Assembly: GCA_019638845.1 (NCBI GenBank)
Contig: JAHBSZ010000001.1
Coordinates: forward strand, 1 to 64,000
Direction: 5' to 3'
Source: Salinibacterium sp.
GTDB taxonomy: Bacteria > Actinomycetota > Actinomycetes > Actinomycetales > Microbacteriaceae
Length of the DNA stretch: 64,000 nt
The notes under the pieces were generated by a model, which ran no database searches, was not told the DNA's origin, and saw only the letters and a program-made list of their open reading frames with translations. Position numbers and translations under genes: made by a program. Below, piece after piece: positions 37,382-47,471 of this stretch (positions within the stretch are counted from its first letter, which is position 1; each line of letters starts with the position of its first letter).

Positions 37382-39421
37382 TTACCGTCCGAGTGCGGAA
37401 TCCAGCGCCGGTGCTAGGTATGGGGCAAGGGTTCTCGCGAAGGTCGAACCGAAATGGCTGTAGTCCACATAGACCAAGACGCCACCGATCACCGAATAGC
37501 ACGTGAGATCGGAACAGAACAGGTTCTCGAGGTCAACACTGGAAAGGCCGGGCTGAGCAAGCCTCTGGGCGGCGACTGCCAGCGGATCGGGAGTGACCCA
37601 GGTGTCACGTGACCCATCGCATTCCCCCAGCCCCTTGGTGGCCACACACTCCGGTATGTCAAAACCGGGCAACGGAGCATCCCTGATCACGAGAACCGGC
37701 GTATCCGCCCACGCCGTAAGCACCGACGTGTATCCGTCGACTTTGGCCTGGAACTGGGCTTCCGGCGCGACTGCGGCCACAGCGAATACCGGGGCCGCCG
37801 AAACCACGATGAGATCGAATCCGCCCGCCGCGGTCTGCTCTACGACCCTCTTGCCCCAGTCGAGGCATCCTTGCGGAGAATCGATAACCAGTGTCGCGCC
37901 GGTCGGCATGCATCCCACCGCTAGATAGGTGGTGATCGACAGCGAGCGATCTCCCGCGAGTTCCTGCAAGGCCGGCAGCCACTGCGCGGCATGCGAATTA
38001 CCGACGAGCGCGATCCGATACGAAGGATGATCGCGCACTCCGTATTGGCAGGTCGTCACGTCACGGTACGGGGTCGGGACGAGGCACCCGTCGGCGTAGG
38101 CAACCGAGAAGTCGTCGATAGCCCTCTCCGGTGACGGGATTGTCGAGGTACCGGCCGAGACCGGGCAGCCGAGAGTTGCGAGCGCTTCGGCCCCGAAGCA
38201 TCCGGCATTTGCGGCGGCGATCTGAGCTCGCTCGGAGTCGGCCTTGGCCTCAACCGAGGCGATGCGCAGGGTGGGCGCGAAGGTGAGAGCGAGCGCGATG
38301 ATCGTCGCAACACCGGCCGTTCCAAACGTGCGCCGAACTGGACGCAACCAGACTGACCGACGGGCCGGATCCTCGATGAACATCCGAGTAAGCCACGCGA
38401 GCCCCAAGGTAGCGACGACGATGGCGACTTTCGGCGCGATGGTGAGGTGGCCGCCGAGAAGAGAGGTCGCGAAGACGACCAGTGGAAAGTGCCATAGGTA
38501 GATCGAATACGACGTATCCCCCACGAATTGGATCGGTCTCAACCGCAGGACCGCTCCCGGCGAGAACCGCGCATCGCTGCTATCAGCACCGAGCACGAGC
38601 AGCGCGCCCGCAACCGGGAGAACCGCCGCGACCCCCGGAAACGGCGTAGCCGCCGTGAACCAAAGTGCGGAGACGGCGATAAGGAGGATGCCCAGCCAGG
38701 CGACAATCGCTCGAATTCCCGCTGCGGAGCGCGGCAGCAACGGCAACAGGATGGCGAGAAGCCCGCCCGACGCGAGCTGCCACAGCCGGGCAGGGGTCGC
38801 GAAGTATGCAACCGAGGGATCGGTGGCCGTCCACGCTATCGATACTGCGAGTGAAAGGATGACCGTGGCAGTGACCCCGACCACAAGCCATCTCGTGCGA
38901 CGCGCGAGGAGGAGGAGCCCGATGAGCACCGGCCATATCAAGTAGAACTGCTCCTCCACCCCGAGCGACCAATAGTGCTGCAGCGGCGAAGCTGGTGCCC
39001 GCGCTGCGAGGTAATCGATCGACGACACCGCGAGCCGCCAGTTCTCCGCATAGAACACCGACGCAAGAGCGTCCGTTGCCAGAGGGGCGAGCCGCGTTAC
39101 GGGGAAGAACACGACCCCCGCAATCACCGTCGCCGCAATGACGAGCAGGCTCGCCGGGAGCAGCCGGCGCAGTCTGCGAGCCCAAAACCGAGTCACGTCC
39201 GACACGCTGCGGGGCGGTTGCCGCACGAGGTGAGCGGTAATGAGAAAACCCGAGATGACGAAGAAGACATCCACGCCCACGAATCCGCCACCGAGGCGGT
39301 CGGGCCACAGGTGGAACGCCAGAACGAGCACGACAGCGATTGCCCGCAGTCCCTGGATGTCGGCACGAACCTCGCCCGCAACCAGTTGTGGGCGGTGCGT
39401 ATGCCGACCGAGGCTGGTCAC
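37382..39421 (-). CDS. OafA-type membrane acyltransferase with SGNH domain
   Basis: O-acylates surface polysaccharide or peptidoglycan-linked sugars. The 679 residues hold an acyltransferase-3 domain of about ten membrane helices (about 20-390; DIQGLRAIAVVLVLAFHLWP, GGFVGVDVFFVISGFLI, YWSLGVEEQFYLIWP) and an extracellular SGNH hydrolase-like domain (about 430-675) with VGNSHAAQW as block I and DYSHFG as the Asp-His block. Six or more cysteines in the outer domain may form disulfides. The GTG start overlaps the DUF3046 stop. Its place between DUF3046 and recA is unusual. Confidence 0.92.
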   Translation of the reverse strand: MTSLGRHTHRPQLVAGEVRADIQGLRAIAVVLVLAFHLWPDRLGGGFVGVDVFFVISGFLITAHLVRQPPRSVSDVTRFWARRLRRLLPASLLVIAATVIAGVVFFPVTRLAPLATDALASVFYAENWRLAVSSIDYLAARAPASPLQHYWSLGVEEQFYLIWPVLIGLLLLARRTRWLVVGVTATVILSLAVSIAWTATDPSVAYFATPARLWQLASGGLLAILLPLLPRSAAGIRAIVAWLGILLIAVSALWFTAATPFPGVAAVLPVAGALLVLGADSSDARFSPGAVLRLRPIQFVGDTSYSIYLWHFPLVVFATSLLGGHLTIAPKVAIVVATLGLAWLTRMFIEDPARRSVWLRPVRRTFGTAGVATIIALALTFAPTLRIASVEAKADSERAQIAAANAGCFGAEALATLGCPVSAGTSTIPSPERAIDDFSVAYADGCLVPTPYRDVTTCQYGVRDHPSYRIALVGNSHAAQWLPALQELAGDRSLSITTYLAVGCMPTGATLVIDSPQGCLDWGKRVVEQTAAGGFDLIVVSAAPVFAVAAVAPEAQFQAKVDGYTSVLTAWADTPVLVIRDAPLPGFDIPECVATKGLGECDGSRDTWVTPDPLAVAAQRLAQPGLSSVDLENLFCSDLTCYSVIGGVLVYVDYSHFGSTFARTLAPYLAPALDSALGR

Positions 39422-39642
39422 TTCTGTGGTTCGCGTTGACCGACGCCGTACCAGCGATGAGCTGGGACGTCGGCCGCTTTGCAGAGCGCAAGCCAGATCT
39501 CGCGGGTGTTCACTCCCGCCTTGATTGCTTCCTCTGCGGTGAGCCCGCCGACGGATCCGAGGACGAGGTCACGAGTGACGACTCGACCGTAGGCCTCGCC
39601 AAACTCGTCGGAGATGGCGAGCCAAAACTCGCTGAGCTTCAT
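39418..39642 (-). CDS. DUF3046 family protein
   Basis: A 74-residue protein starting MKLSEFWLAISDEFGEAYG, the DUF3046 signature, with RDLVLGSVGGLTAEEAIKAG and VPAHRWYGVG. The family is nearly always found near recA in actinobacteria. Function unknown. Confidence 0.88.
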   Translation of the reverse strand: MKLSEFWLAISDEFGEAYGRVVTRDLVLGSVGGLTAEEAIKAGVNTREIWLALCKAADVPAHRWYGVGQREPQK

Positions 39643-39666
39643 GGGGCGAGTTTAGGCCGGAAGACG

Positions 39667-39697
39667 GAACGCCCCGGCTTTGTTGACCGGGGCGTTC
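39667..39697 (-). terminator. terminator after clgR
   Basis: Perfect 11-bp stem (39667-39677 with 39687-39697), 9-base loop, just after the clgR stop at 39711. It separates clgR from DUF3046. Confidence 0.8.
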
Positions 39698-39710
39698 ATC
39701 GTGTCTCTCG

Positions 39711-40031
39711 CTACCTGGAAACCAAGTCGCTGTCGAATTCAGCGACGAGTTCGTCGGGCAGCGTGTCAGGGATGCGGCTCTCGGCAATACCGAGGCCCTC
39801 GATAACGGCGAGGCGATCGCCAACCTCGCGCATGATTACTGAGATCGGAGTCTCGAGCGCCTCGGCAACGGAAGCGAGGATCTCGGAGCTTGCCTCTTTC
39901 TGGCCGCGCTCCACCTCACTCAGGTAACCCAGTGCGACGCTCGCCTTGCTCGCGACCTGACGAAGGGTACGGCCCTTCTGTAGACGGAAGTCACGGAGAA
40001 CGTCACCGATTTCTTGACGTACTAGAACCAT
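39711..40031 (-). CDS. clgR: ClgR-type XRE transcription regulator
   Basis: A 106-residue helix-turn-helix activator (HTH about 8-62: LRDFRLQKGRTLRQVASKASVALGYLSEVERGQKEAS), matching ClgR, which activates clpP, clpC and other stress genes in actinobacteria. A perfect AAGGAGG precedes the ATG. It lies between cinA and recA as usual. ClgR levels are often set by Clp proteolysis; the C-terminus here ends LVSR without the AA tail of the mycobacterial form. Confidence 0.88.
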   Translation of the reverse strand: MVLVRQEIGDVLRDFRLQKGRTLRQVASKASVALGYLSEVERGQKEASSEILASVAEALETPISVIMREVGDRLAVIEGLGIAESRIPDTLPDELVAEFDSDLVSR

Positions 40032-40154
40032 TGGACCCTCCTTCTTTGACTGATCGTTGCGGCTAGCTTAGGTGAAGACTATCCACTCGTATCTGTGCGG
40101 TGCTTGTGAATTCCCTACTTGTAACGAGATCGAAACGACCGATATTCCCGAGAT

Positions 40155-40661
40155 TCACCCGAGCAGGGCGCGAAGCTCATTGAGGGCCTCACCAACGACC
40201 TGCGCGCGGATCTCGTCCCGCGTGCCGGTCAACGCCAACCCCTTCGTGCGCACCTCGAGCCCGATGGCGAACCCGAGGAACACAGTCCCCACCGCCCTGC
40301 CACCCTGCGGTTCAGGGCCGGCCACCCCGGTCGTCGAGATGCCGATGTAGGCGGGCTCACCGGCGACGGCGAGAATATCACGAACCCCCGCGGCCATTTG
40401 TGCTGCGACATCCGGATGAACGGGGCCATGTGACGCGAGGACTTCCGCGTTCACACCCAACAGCGTGTGCTTGAGCTCGGTGCTGTAGGCGACCACTCCC
40501 CCGACCACGACAGCAGACGCACCGGGCGTGCGAGTGAGTTCGGCGACGAGCAACCCACCGGTAAGTGATTCGGCAACGGCGATCGTCTGTCGTCGCGCTG
40601 TGAGCAGCGCCACTATCTCTGCGCTCAGCGCCGCCGAGGATTCGGCAGAGAAGGTCGTCAC
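40155..40661 (-). CDS. CinA C-terminal domain protein (nicotinamide nucleotide amidase type)
   Basis: A 168-residue single-domain protein with AVAESLTGGLLVAELTRTPGAS, GGVVAYSTELKHTLLGV and GISTTGVAGPEPQGGRAVGTV, the CinA-C/PncC signature. PncC deamidates NMN in pyridine-nucleotide recycling. The N-terminal MoaB-like half of full CinA is absent, as is usual in actinobacteria. The GTG start overlaps the pgsA stop (GTGA). Confidence 0.92.
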   Translation of the reverse strand: MTTFSAESSAALSAEIVALLTARRQTIAVAESLTGGLLVAELTRTPGASAVVVGGVVAYSTELKHTLLGVNAEVLASHGPVHPDVAAQMAAGVRDILAVAGEPAYIGISTTGVAGPEPQGGRAVGTVFLGFAIGLEVRTKGLALTGTRDEIRAQVVGEALNELRALLG

Positions 40662-41293
40662 ACGGCGCTCGTGCGGTTCTGGCGCCATGCCTGCCACAAA
40701 TACTCGATCCCGGTGACTACGGTCAAGAGAAGGGCCGCGATCATCAACGTCCAGCTCACCCAGCCTGCCCACGAGCCGAGAAAAGTCCACGGGGCTACGA
40801 GGAACAGGGAGATGGCTACCGATTGCACGACGGTCTTGAGTTTCCCCCCACGCGACGCCGGAATCACCCGTTGGGATAGCGCGGCGAATCGGAAGATGGT
40901 GATCCCGAACTCGCGCACGAGGATGACGATGGTGATCCACCACGGCAGGTCACCGAGAATCGACAGCACCACGAGCGCGCCACCGATGAGGACTTTGTCG
41001 GCGATCGGATCGAGGATGATCCCGACATCAGTGATGAGGTTGCGGCCGCGCGCGAGGTAGCCGTCGAGGCTGTCCGTCACGATCGCAATGATGAACAAGC
41101 CGGCAGCGACGTATCGCAACACACCGAACGCGTGGTCATCGCTCAGCAGCAGCCAGATGAATACCGGTGCAAGCAGGATTCGGGCGACGGTAATGATGTT
41201 GGCGATGTTGCCTTTGCTCGCGGGCGTCTCCCCTCGGGAGATGATCCGTCCCTCGAACGGGTTCGTGGTCTTCGGTCGAGCTCCAGACTGCAC
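40658..41293 (-). CDS. pgsA: CDP-diacylglycerol-glycerol-3-phosphate 3-phosphatidyltransferase
   Basis: Membrane enzyme of phosphatidylglycerol synthesis, 211 residues with about five helices. The CDP-alcohol phosphatidyltransferase motif is complete: DGYLAR followed by GIILDPIADK (the D-G-x2-A-R-x8-G-x3-D-x3-D pattern). It follows ftsK by 4 bases. Confidence 0.94.
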   Translation of the reverse strand: MQSGARPKTTNPFEGRIISRGETPASKGNIANIITVARILLAPVFIWLLLSDDHAFGVLRYVAAGLFIIAIVTDSLDGYLARGRNLITDVGIILDPIADKVLIGGALVVLSILGDLPWWITIVILVREFGITIFRFAALSQRVIPASRGGKLKTVVQSVAISLFLVAPWTFLGSWAGWVSWTLMIAALLLTVVTGIEYLWQAWRQNRTSAV

Positions 41294-41297
41294 GCGT

Positions 41298-44021
41298 TCA
41301 CTCCCGATCGGTCAGGCCCCAGGCGTCCTCGTCCGAGTTCCCGTCCACAACATCGTACCCGGCGAGCGATTCGGCTACTGCGTCGCCACTGGGGGTCGTG
41401 CTCGTCGGCATCGGAACATCGCCGCCACGCAGCTGGGCGAGAACTGCCGAGAGCTGATCGGGAGCCACCAGTACGTCACGTGCCTTCGACCCTTCCGACG
41501 GGCCGACGATCTCGCGCGATTCGAGGAGGTCCATGAGGCGACCCGCCTTCGCGAATCCGACTCGGAGTTTGCGCTGCAGCATGGACGTCGAGCCGAACTG
41601 GGTGCTCACGATGAGCTCGGTTGCCGCGAGGAGAAGCTCGAGGTCGTCGCCGATGTCGGCATCGACGGTCTTCTTCTCCGCAACCTGAGCCACATCCTCA
41701 CGGTATTCGGGACGTGCCTGCGCGATCACATGCTGCACAACAGCCGCAACTTCGCTTTCGGTAACCCATGCACCCTGCACACGGATCGCCTTGGATGCCC
41801 CCATCGGCAGGAAGAGCGCGTCGCCCTGTCCGATGAGCTTGTCAGCGCCCGGCTGGTCGAGGATCACCCTGCTATCGGTCATGCTCGACACCGCGAAAGC
41901 GAGTCGCGACGGCACGTTCGCCTTGATGAGCCCGGTGACAACATCAACAGACGGACGCTGAGTCGCGAGCACGAGGTGGATACCGGATGCCCGTGCTAGC
42001 TGCGTGATGCGCACGATCGAGTCTTCGACATCCCGCGGGGCGACCATCATCAAGTCGGCGAGCTCATCGACAACCACAAGGAGGTACGGATACGGGGAGA
42101 GCTTGCGCTCGCTGCCCGGCGGCAACACGATCTCGTTCGCGACCACCGCGCGGTTGAAGTCGTCGATATGGCGGAAGCCGAACGACGCAAGGTCGTCGTA
42201 TCGCATGTCCATCTCTTTGACCACCCAAGCGAGAGCCTCCGCGGCCTTCTTGGGATTCGTGATGATCGGCGTGATGAGGTGGGGAACACCCGCGTAAATC
42301 GAGAGCTCCACGCGCTTGGGGTCGATGAGTACCATGCGCACCTCAGCGGGCTTGGCGCGCATGAGCACCGAGGTGATCATCGAGTTCACGAAGCTTGACT
42401 TGCCGGAACCCGTCGAACCCGCGACGAGAAGATGAGGCATCTTGGCCAGGTTGGCAACGACGAACCCGCCTTCGACGTCTTTGCCGAGACCGATGGTCAT
42501 GGGGTGCACGCTCTTGGTGCTCGCGCTCGAACGCAATACGTCACCGAGAGAGACGATCTCCCGATCCTTGTTCGGGATCTCGACACCGATCGCGCTCTTG
42601 CCCGGGATTGGCGAGAGAATGTTCACTTCGTTGGAGGCGACGGCGTAGCTAATGTTGCGGGCAAGCGCTGTGACACGCTCGACCTTGACGCCCGGCCCGA
42701 GTTCGAGTTCGTAGCGCGTGACCGAGGGGCCGCGGCTAAAACCGGTGACTGTGGCATCCACCTGGAACTGAGTAAGCACCTCGGTAATAGCCGCTACTAC
42801 TTCATCGTTGGCGGCAGAACGAGCCTTGGGTGGGGTACCCGGCGTCAACAAGGATGCCGCGGGCAGTCGGTATGCCGCTGTCGATTGTTTCGCTGCCGGG
42901 GCCGCGGCCGGAACCTCGAATTCGCCGGCTTGACCCTTCTCGCTCGCGCTCGCGTTGAAGCCAGGAAGTAACCTCGGGCCATCCTCACGCAGCGCCATGG
43001 CACCGGGATCAACCTCCCCGGTGAATCGCTTTACCGCGTCTTCGGCCTTGAGCAAGTCTTCGAGAAGGTCAATGCCGAAATCATCCTCGCCGCTCTTCGG
43101 TAGCGGTTCGATGACATCCGTGCTCTGGGCGTCCGACGTGGTGTCGCGAGCGATGACTGGGCTATCGAATGCGGGCGGTTCGGTGTCGCGATTCGTTTTG
43201 TTGCGTCGCCACCACGGGATCGACGACGGGTCTTCATCAAGGCCAAGGTCGGTCAGGGAACCGAATTCCACGGAATCGTTCTTCGCCGCCTTGAGCGCTG
43301 CACGTTCCTCATCGTCGAGGAGTTGAGCGCCGAAGAGGTATGAGTACAACTCCCGGAGGCGCGAACCAATGCGGTTCGGCGGAGTCTTCGTGATGATGAA
43401 AATCGAGAGCACAAGGAGAAGCACAACGATCGGGGTCGCAAGGGCACTCGTGCCCACGGTGATCAGCGGTTCGGCCAACACCCAGCCGAGGAGGCCACCG
43501 GCTTGGGCGAGCCGCTCAACTCCCTCGGTGGGCGCGGGGGCGCCGCCGAAGATATGGCAGAGCGCGCTGACGGCGACGATGAGCACCGTCACACCGATGC
43601 CGATGCGTCCGTTGTCGTGAACGCTCGACGGGTGACGGAACAGCCAGATCGCGAAGAGCAGCATGATGACCGGCAGCGCAAAGGCCACCCGTCCGATCAG
43701 CAGACCGAAGGTCCACGAGTCGAGGGCAAGGGCCACAGGATCATGGGGGTTGAACCATTCGACGACGGCGCCGATCGCCGCGAGGATGAAGATCAGGAAC
43801 GGCACGCCGTCGCGGCGCTCACTCTTCTCGAGAGTCTCTTTGCCCAACAGCCGGAACGCGCCACCAGCGGCGTGGGCGAGCCCGAGCCAGGCTTTGGTGA
43901 GCGGGCCGTCATCGTCGATGACGGTCTGCTTGCGCGCCGGAAGCTTCTTCGTGGGCTGGTTGCCCCGCCCGCGCGCAGTCGACGCGCGAGCGCGCGAGGT
44001 CGACCTTGTGCTCGTAGCCAT
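41298..44021 (-). CDS. ftsK: DNA translocase FtsK
   Basis: Septal DNA pump that clears chromosome ends and activates XerCD. In the 907 residues there is a basic N-terminus (1-35), four or five membrane helices (about 70-210), an acidic/Pro linker, then the motor with Walker A GSTGSGKS (535-542) and Walker [13 protein letters not shown], and a C-terminal winged-helix gamma domain (about 810-875) that reads KOPS. The ATG at 44021 lies 7 bases after TACCGT; an in-frame GTG at 44030 is the alternative. Confidence 0.96.
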   Translation of the reverse strand: MATSTRSTSRARASTARGRGNQPTKKLPARKQTVIDDDGPLTKAWLGLAHAAGGAFRLLGKETLEKSERRDGVPFLIFILAAIGAVVEWFNPHDPVALALDSWTFGLLIGRVAFALPVIMLLFAIWLFRHPSSVHDNGRIGIGVTVLIVAVSALCHIFGGAPAPTEGVERLAQAGGLLGWVLAEPLITVGTSALATPIVVLLLVLSIFIITKTPPNRIGSRLRELYSYLFGAQLLDDEERAALKAAKNDSVEFGSLTDLGLDEDPSSIPWWRRNKTNRDTEPPAFDSPVIARDTTSDAQSTDVIEPLPKSGEDDFGIDLLEDLLKAEDAVKRFTGEVDPGAMALREDGPRLLPGFNASASEKGQAGEFEVPAAAPAAKQSTAAYRLPAASLLTPGTPPKARSAANDEVVAAITEVLTQFQVDATVTGFSRGPSVTRYELELGPGVKVERVTALARNISYAVASNEVNILSPIPGKSAIGVEIPNKDREIVSLGDVLRSSASTKSVHPMTIGLGKDVEGGFVVANLAKMPHLLVAGSTGSGKSSFVNSMITSVLMRAKPAEVRMVLIDPKRVELSIYAGVPHLITPIITNPKKAAEALAWVVKEMDMRYDDLASFGFRHIDDFNRAVVANEIVLPPGSERKLSPYPYLLVVVDELADLMMVAPRDVEDSIVRITQLARASGIHLVLATQRPSVDVVTGLIKANVPSRLAFAVSSMTDSRVILDQPGADKLIGQGDALFLPMGASKAIRVQGAWVTESEVAAVVQHVIAQARPEYREDVAQVAEKKTVDADIGDDLELLLAATELIVSTQFGSTSMLQRKLRVGFAKAGRLMDLLESREIVGPSEGSKARDVLVAPDQLSAVLAQLRGGDVPMPTSTTPSGDAVAESLAGYDVVDGNSDEDAWGLTDRE

Positions 44022-44028
44022 GCCGTCC

Positions 44029-44034
44029 ACGGTA
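44029..44034 (-). promoter_or_regulatory. -10 hexamer of ftsK
   Basis: TACCGT, minus strand, 7 bases before the ATG at 44021. The promoter would lie in the short gap after rnj. Confidence 0.4.
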
Positions 44035-44091
44035 CCCGCGGGGTCCGTCAGGCCAGCGGAACGACACCCGAACAGATCAACGTGGTTGCTG

Positions 44092-45768
44092 CTACGCCTC
44101 GATGACGACGGGGATGATCATCGGTCGACGACGGTGCTGGGTGTTGACCCACCGGCCGACGGTGCGTCGGATCACCTGCGCGAAGGCGTGAGTGTCGCGC
44201 GTGCCGTTCTCCGCGGCATCCGTCAGCGCCTTGATGATCTGCGGTTTGACGGCGTCGAACACACCTTCGTCTTCCGCGAAACCGCGTGCCTGAATCTCGG
44301 GGCCGACGATGACCTTGCCGGTCTGTGGGTCGACGGCGACGAAGATCGAGATGAAGCCCTCTTCAGCAAGGATGCGACGATCCTTGAGGTCGGCATCGGT
44401 GATCTCTCCCACGCTCGACCCGTCGACGTAGACGTAGCCCAGGTCGAGTTGACCGACCACACGTGCTTCGCCATCGCGGAGATCGATGACGGTGCCGTCT
44501 TCGGCGATGATCGTGTTCTCCTCCGGTACGCCCGTCGCGATCGCCAAGTTCGCGTTGGCGACCAGGTGGCGCTGCTCTCCGTGCACGGGCACGACATTCT
44601 TCGGCTTGATGATGTTGTAGACGTAGAGCAACTCGCCGGCGGCCGCGTGGCCTGAGACATGCACCTTGGCGTTGCCCTTGTGCACGACGGTCGCACCGAG
44701 CTTCATGAGGCCGTTGATCACTCGGTAGACGGCATTCTCATTGCCGGGGATGAGCGACGAAGCGAGGATGACGGTGTCGCCCTTGCCGACCTCAATCTGG
44801 TGCTCCATGTTGGCCATGCGGGCCAGAACGGCCATGGGCTCACCCTGGCTTCCCGTCGACATATAGACGAGACGATTGTCGGGCAGGTCGGCCGCCTTCT
44901 TGGCGTCCATGAGAACGCCATCGGGCACCTTGAGGAATCCGAGGTCAGCCGCGATGCCCATGTTGCGCACCATTGAGCGCCCCATGAGAACCACCTTGCG
45001 GTCGTTGGCCACTGCGGCATCCAGAACCTGCTGCACACGGTGCACGTGACTGGAGAAGCTTGCGACGATCACTCGCCGGGGTGCCTTGGCGATCACTGCC
45101 TCGATGACCGGGCCAATGTCGCGCTCACTGGGGGTGAAGCCCGGAACGTCGGCATTCGTCGAGTCGGGGAGGAACAGGTCGACGCCCGCCGCACCCAGCC
45201 GAGCGAAGGCTCGCAGGTCGGTGATGCGGTCATCGAGCGGGAGCTGGTCCATCTTGAAGTCGCCCGTGTGGAGCACGACACCGGCGTTGGTCGTGATGGC
45301 AACCGCAAGGGCATCCGGAATCGAATGGTTCACCGCGATGAATTCGAGGCCAAACGGTCCGAGCTTTTCGTGCTGCCCCTCCTTGACGGTGAGGGTGTAA
45401 GGCTGAATGCGGTGCTCTTTCAGCTTCGCCTCGATGAGGGCGAGTGTGAGCGTCGAGCCGAGGAGCGGGATGTCCTGTCGCAACCGGAGGAGATATGGCA
45501 CGGCGCCGATGTGATCCTCGTGGCCGTGGGTGAGCACGATGCCGAGGATGTCGTCGAGCCGGTCTCGGATAGAGCTGAAGTCCGGGAGGATGAGGTCGAC
45601 GCCGGGCTGGTTTTCTTCCGGGAAGAGCACACCGCAGTCGACGATAAGCAGCTTGCCATCGATCTCGTAGGTGGTCATGTTGCGCCCGATCTCGCCGAGT
45701 CCGCCGATGGGCGTGACGCGGAGAGTTCCGGGCGTGAGGGCGGGCGGGTTGTAAACGGAGACTGGCAT
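44092..45768 (-). CDS. rnj: ribonuclease J
   Basis: Metallo-beta-lactamase/beta-CASP nuclease with 5'-3' exo- and endonuclease activity for mRNA and rRNA processing. In the 558 residues the zinc motif is HGHEDH (81-86), with further ligands in [10 protein letters not shown] and the beta-CASP segment [10 protein letters not shown]. The C-terminal about 100 residues are the RNase J-specific domain. Together with pnp in this window it represents the actinobacterial RNA decay machinery. Start as ATG at 45768. Confidence 0.95.
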   Translation of the reverse strand: MPVSVYNPPALTPGTLRVTPIGGLGEIGRNMTTYEIDGKLLIVDCGVLFPEENQPGVDLILPDFSSIRDRLDDILGIVLTHGHEDHIGAVPYLLRLRQDIPLLGSTLTLALIEAKLKEHRIQPYTLTVKEGQHEKLGPFGLEFIAVNHSIPDALAVAITTNAGVVLHTGDFKMDQLPLDDRITDLRAFARLGAAGVDLFLPDSTNADVPGFTPSERDIGPVIEAVIAKAPRRVIVASFSSHVHRVQQVLDAAVANDRKVVLMGRSMVRNMGIAADLGFLKVPDGVLMDAKKAADLPDNRLVYMSTGSQGEPMAVLARMANMEHQIEVGKGDTVILASSLIPGNENAVYRVINGLMKLGATVVHKGNAKVHVSGHAAAGELLYVYNIIKPKNVVPVHGEQRHLVANANLAIATGVPEENTIIAEDGTVIDLRDGEARVVGQLDLGYVYVDGSSVGEITDADLKDRRILAEEGFISIFVAVDPQTGKVIVGPEIQARGFAEDEGVFDAVKPQIIKALTDAAENGTRDTHAFAQVIRRTVGRWVNTQHRRRPMIIPVVIEA

Positions 45769-45815
45769 CTGAACCTTGCGTGGTGGGATGGGGCCGTTAG
45801 CCCCCGGTGTAAGAC

Positions 45816-46790
45816 TTATCGGGTGGTACCGGCCACCTTGGGCAGGGCTCCACCGGCAGCCGCGTTTCTGTCGGGCCGGAAGTTGTCGAAGCTGACGCCC
45901 GGGATGTCCTTCACGAGTGCGAGGTCATCCTCGATAATCGCGGCTTCGTTCTCTTCTGGGCCGACGAGGGGCAGGCGCACACGAGGGCTCTCGATCCGAC
46001 CGAGACCGTGCAGGATGTATTTTGCCGCGACGGTGCCGGGAACGTGCGTCATCACCGCACGCACGAGCGGCTCAAGCGCCTTGTGCGCAGCGGTAGCCGT
46101 CGCGAGATCGCCCTTGTTTACCGCGTCGACGATCTGGCGGTACGGAGTCGCTGTGATGTTGGCGGTGACTCCGATGAGCCCGGTGGCGCCGATCGACAGG
46201 TGGGGAAGCACGTTCGCGTCATCGCCGGAGAAGTACATCAGATCGGTGTTGTTGAGCACCCGGCTCACCTCACTGAAGTCGCCCTTGGCGTCTTTGACTG
46301 CCCTGATGTTCGGGTGCTTTGAGGCACGCAAGAGGGTCTCATACTTGATCGGGATTCCGGTGCGACCGGGAATGTCGTACAGGATCACGGGGAGCTCGGT
46401 GGCATCGGCGATAAGCCGGAAGTGCGTGAGGACACCCGCCTGGGTCGGCTTGTTGTAGTACGGCGTGACGATCATTGCGGCGTCGGCGCCGGCCGTGACT
46501 GCCGCCTTGTGCAGCTCGATGGCGTGGGCGGTCTCGTTCGAGCCGCCGGCCATGATGATCTTCGCCCGACCGTTAGCGACCTTCTTGGCGACCTCGATGA
46601 GGCGCAGCTTCTCGGGGTCGGTGAGCGTCGATGTCTCACCAGTGGTACCGCTGATGACGATGCCGTCGCATCCCGCGTTGATGACGTCGTCGACGTGCTT
46701 CTCGACGCCCGCCCAGTCGACTTCACCGTTCGCGGTGAAGGGAGTGATGAGTGCGACGAGCACCTGGCCGAAGGGATTGTCAGTAGACAC
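45816..46790 (-). CDS. dapA: 4-hydroxy-tetrahydrodipicolinate synthase
   Basis: Condenses pyruvate and aspartate semialdehyde, the first step to DAP and lysine. In the 324-residue TIM barrel the pyruvate site GTTGE is at 48-52, the tyrosine is in LYDIPGRT (137-144), and the Schiff-base lysine is K166 (RAVKDAKG). The GTG at 46790 lies 7 bases after TACCCT. Confidence 0.95.
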   Translation of the reverse strand: MSTDNPFGQVLVALITPFTANGEVDWAGVEKHVDDVINAGCDGIVISGTTGETSTLTDPEKLRLIEVAKKVANGRAKIIMAGGSNETAHAIELHKAAVTAGADAAMIVTPYYNKPTQAGVLTHFRLIADATELPVILYDIPGRTGIPIKYETLLRASKHPNIRAVKDAKGDFSEVSRVLNNTDLMYFSGDDANVLPHLSIGATGLIGVTANITATPYRQIVDAVNKGDLATATAAHKALEPLVRAVMTHVPGTVAAKYILHGLGRIESPRVRLPLVGPEENEAAIIEDDLALVKDIPGVSFDNFRPDRNAAAGGALPKVAGTTR

Positions 46791-46793
46791 GAC

Positions 46794-47210
46794 TTACAGG
46801 GTATCGCGTACGACTGCGCGGCACCTCGCGGCCTGCCGCCGTGCGGCGTTCTCATCCACTGCAATCCGGTCGCCACCGAGCTCTCGTCGTGTCCAATGGA
46901 TCACCACGGACGATTTTGGCTTTCGCAGGCGCGATGCATTCGCGGGCACCACAATGTGCACCTCACTGGGCGCGGCGGTCAGTCCGTGGTGCGCGAGGGC
47001 GCTGACACAGGCGAGTCTTCCCCCAACTCTCAGTGCGAGCAACGCGGCATCCGAGAGCCGTGGATCGCAGTACACGCCGCGCCGCGCGCGGATGATCGAG
47101 CCGCGCGCAACCGACCAATACAGCATCGATTGTGTGTCCCCACGGCGGTATGCCTCGTCGGTGAAGAACACGCCGCCGTGCCTAGCAAGCAACTTGTCGA
47201 ACCAGCCCAT
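46794..47210 (-). CDS. AbiEi-antitoxin-like domain protein, C-terminally short
   Basis: The 138 residues resemble the N-terminal half of an actinobacterial family with a winged-helix AbiEi-type domain (FFTDEAYRRGDTQSMLYWSVARG, RRGVYCDP) followed by LALRVGGRLACVSALAHHGL and VHIVVPANASRLR. Full members, as I recall them, carry a further DUF559/Vsr-like part of similar size. Here the frame stops at 46794, four bases before dapA, so that part is missing. An upstream GTG/ATG extension to 47309 is possible but shows no similarity. It may be a remnant or a stand-alone DNA-binding protein. It interrupts the usual thyX-dapA adjacency. Confidence 0.65.
   Translation of the reverse strand: MGWFDKLLARHGGVFFTDEAYRRGDTQSMLYWSVARGSIIRARRGVYCDPRLSDAALLALRVGGRLACVSALAHHGLTAAPSEVHIVVPANASRLRKPKSSVVIHWTRRELGGDRIAVDENAARRQAARCRAVVRDTL
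46798..46803 (-). promoter_or_regulatory. -10 hexamer of dapA
   Basis: TACCCT, minus strand, 7 bases before the GTG. It lies inside the last codons of the AbiEi-like gene. Confidence 0.4.
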
Positions 47211-47302
47211 TTCCACATCGTCACAGAATCCGCTTGGGGACGGACCGGTCCCGTGTCCCCCGTGAACTTCAACCCTGGGCTCCACCGAGGGAGGAGGCGA
47301 CT

Positions 47303-47434
47303 CGTTCACCGAACTCAGGACAAATCCGTGATCGAGCGCCTTCGTGGCCGAGCGTTCGAGAGGTCGAGCACCCGCGCGGTCGGGCCGTCGAGCCGTCGAG
47401 CAGGCGACTCCGAACGTCCTGAATTCGGTGAACG
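47303..47434. repeat. 132-bp element with 19-bp inverted ends
   Basis: Ends 47303-47321 and 47416-47434 are inverted copies with one mismatch. The 94-bp interior shows no convincing coding sequence and is rich in CGAGC/GTCGAG words. It lies between thyX and the AbiEi-like gene. It could be a miniature inverted-repeat element, a REP-type repeat, or a large terminator-like fold. No target duplication was clear. Confidence 0.55.
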
Positions 47435-47471
47435 CGTGAAAGAAGGGTCACGGGCGCGCCGACCAACGCGG

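Noticed and set aside
44070-44084. CGAACAGATCAACG near rnj and ftsK as a LexA box
   Set aside because: Only one half site matches; the other half has several changes.
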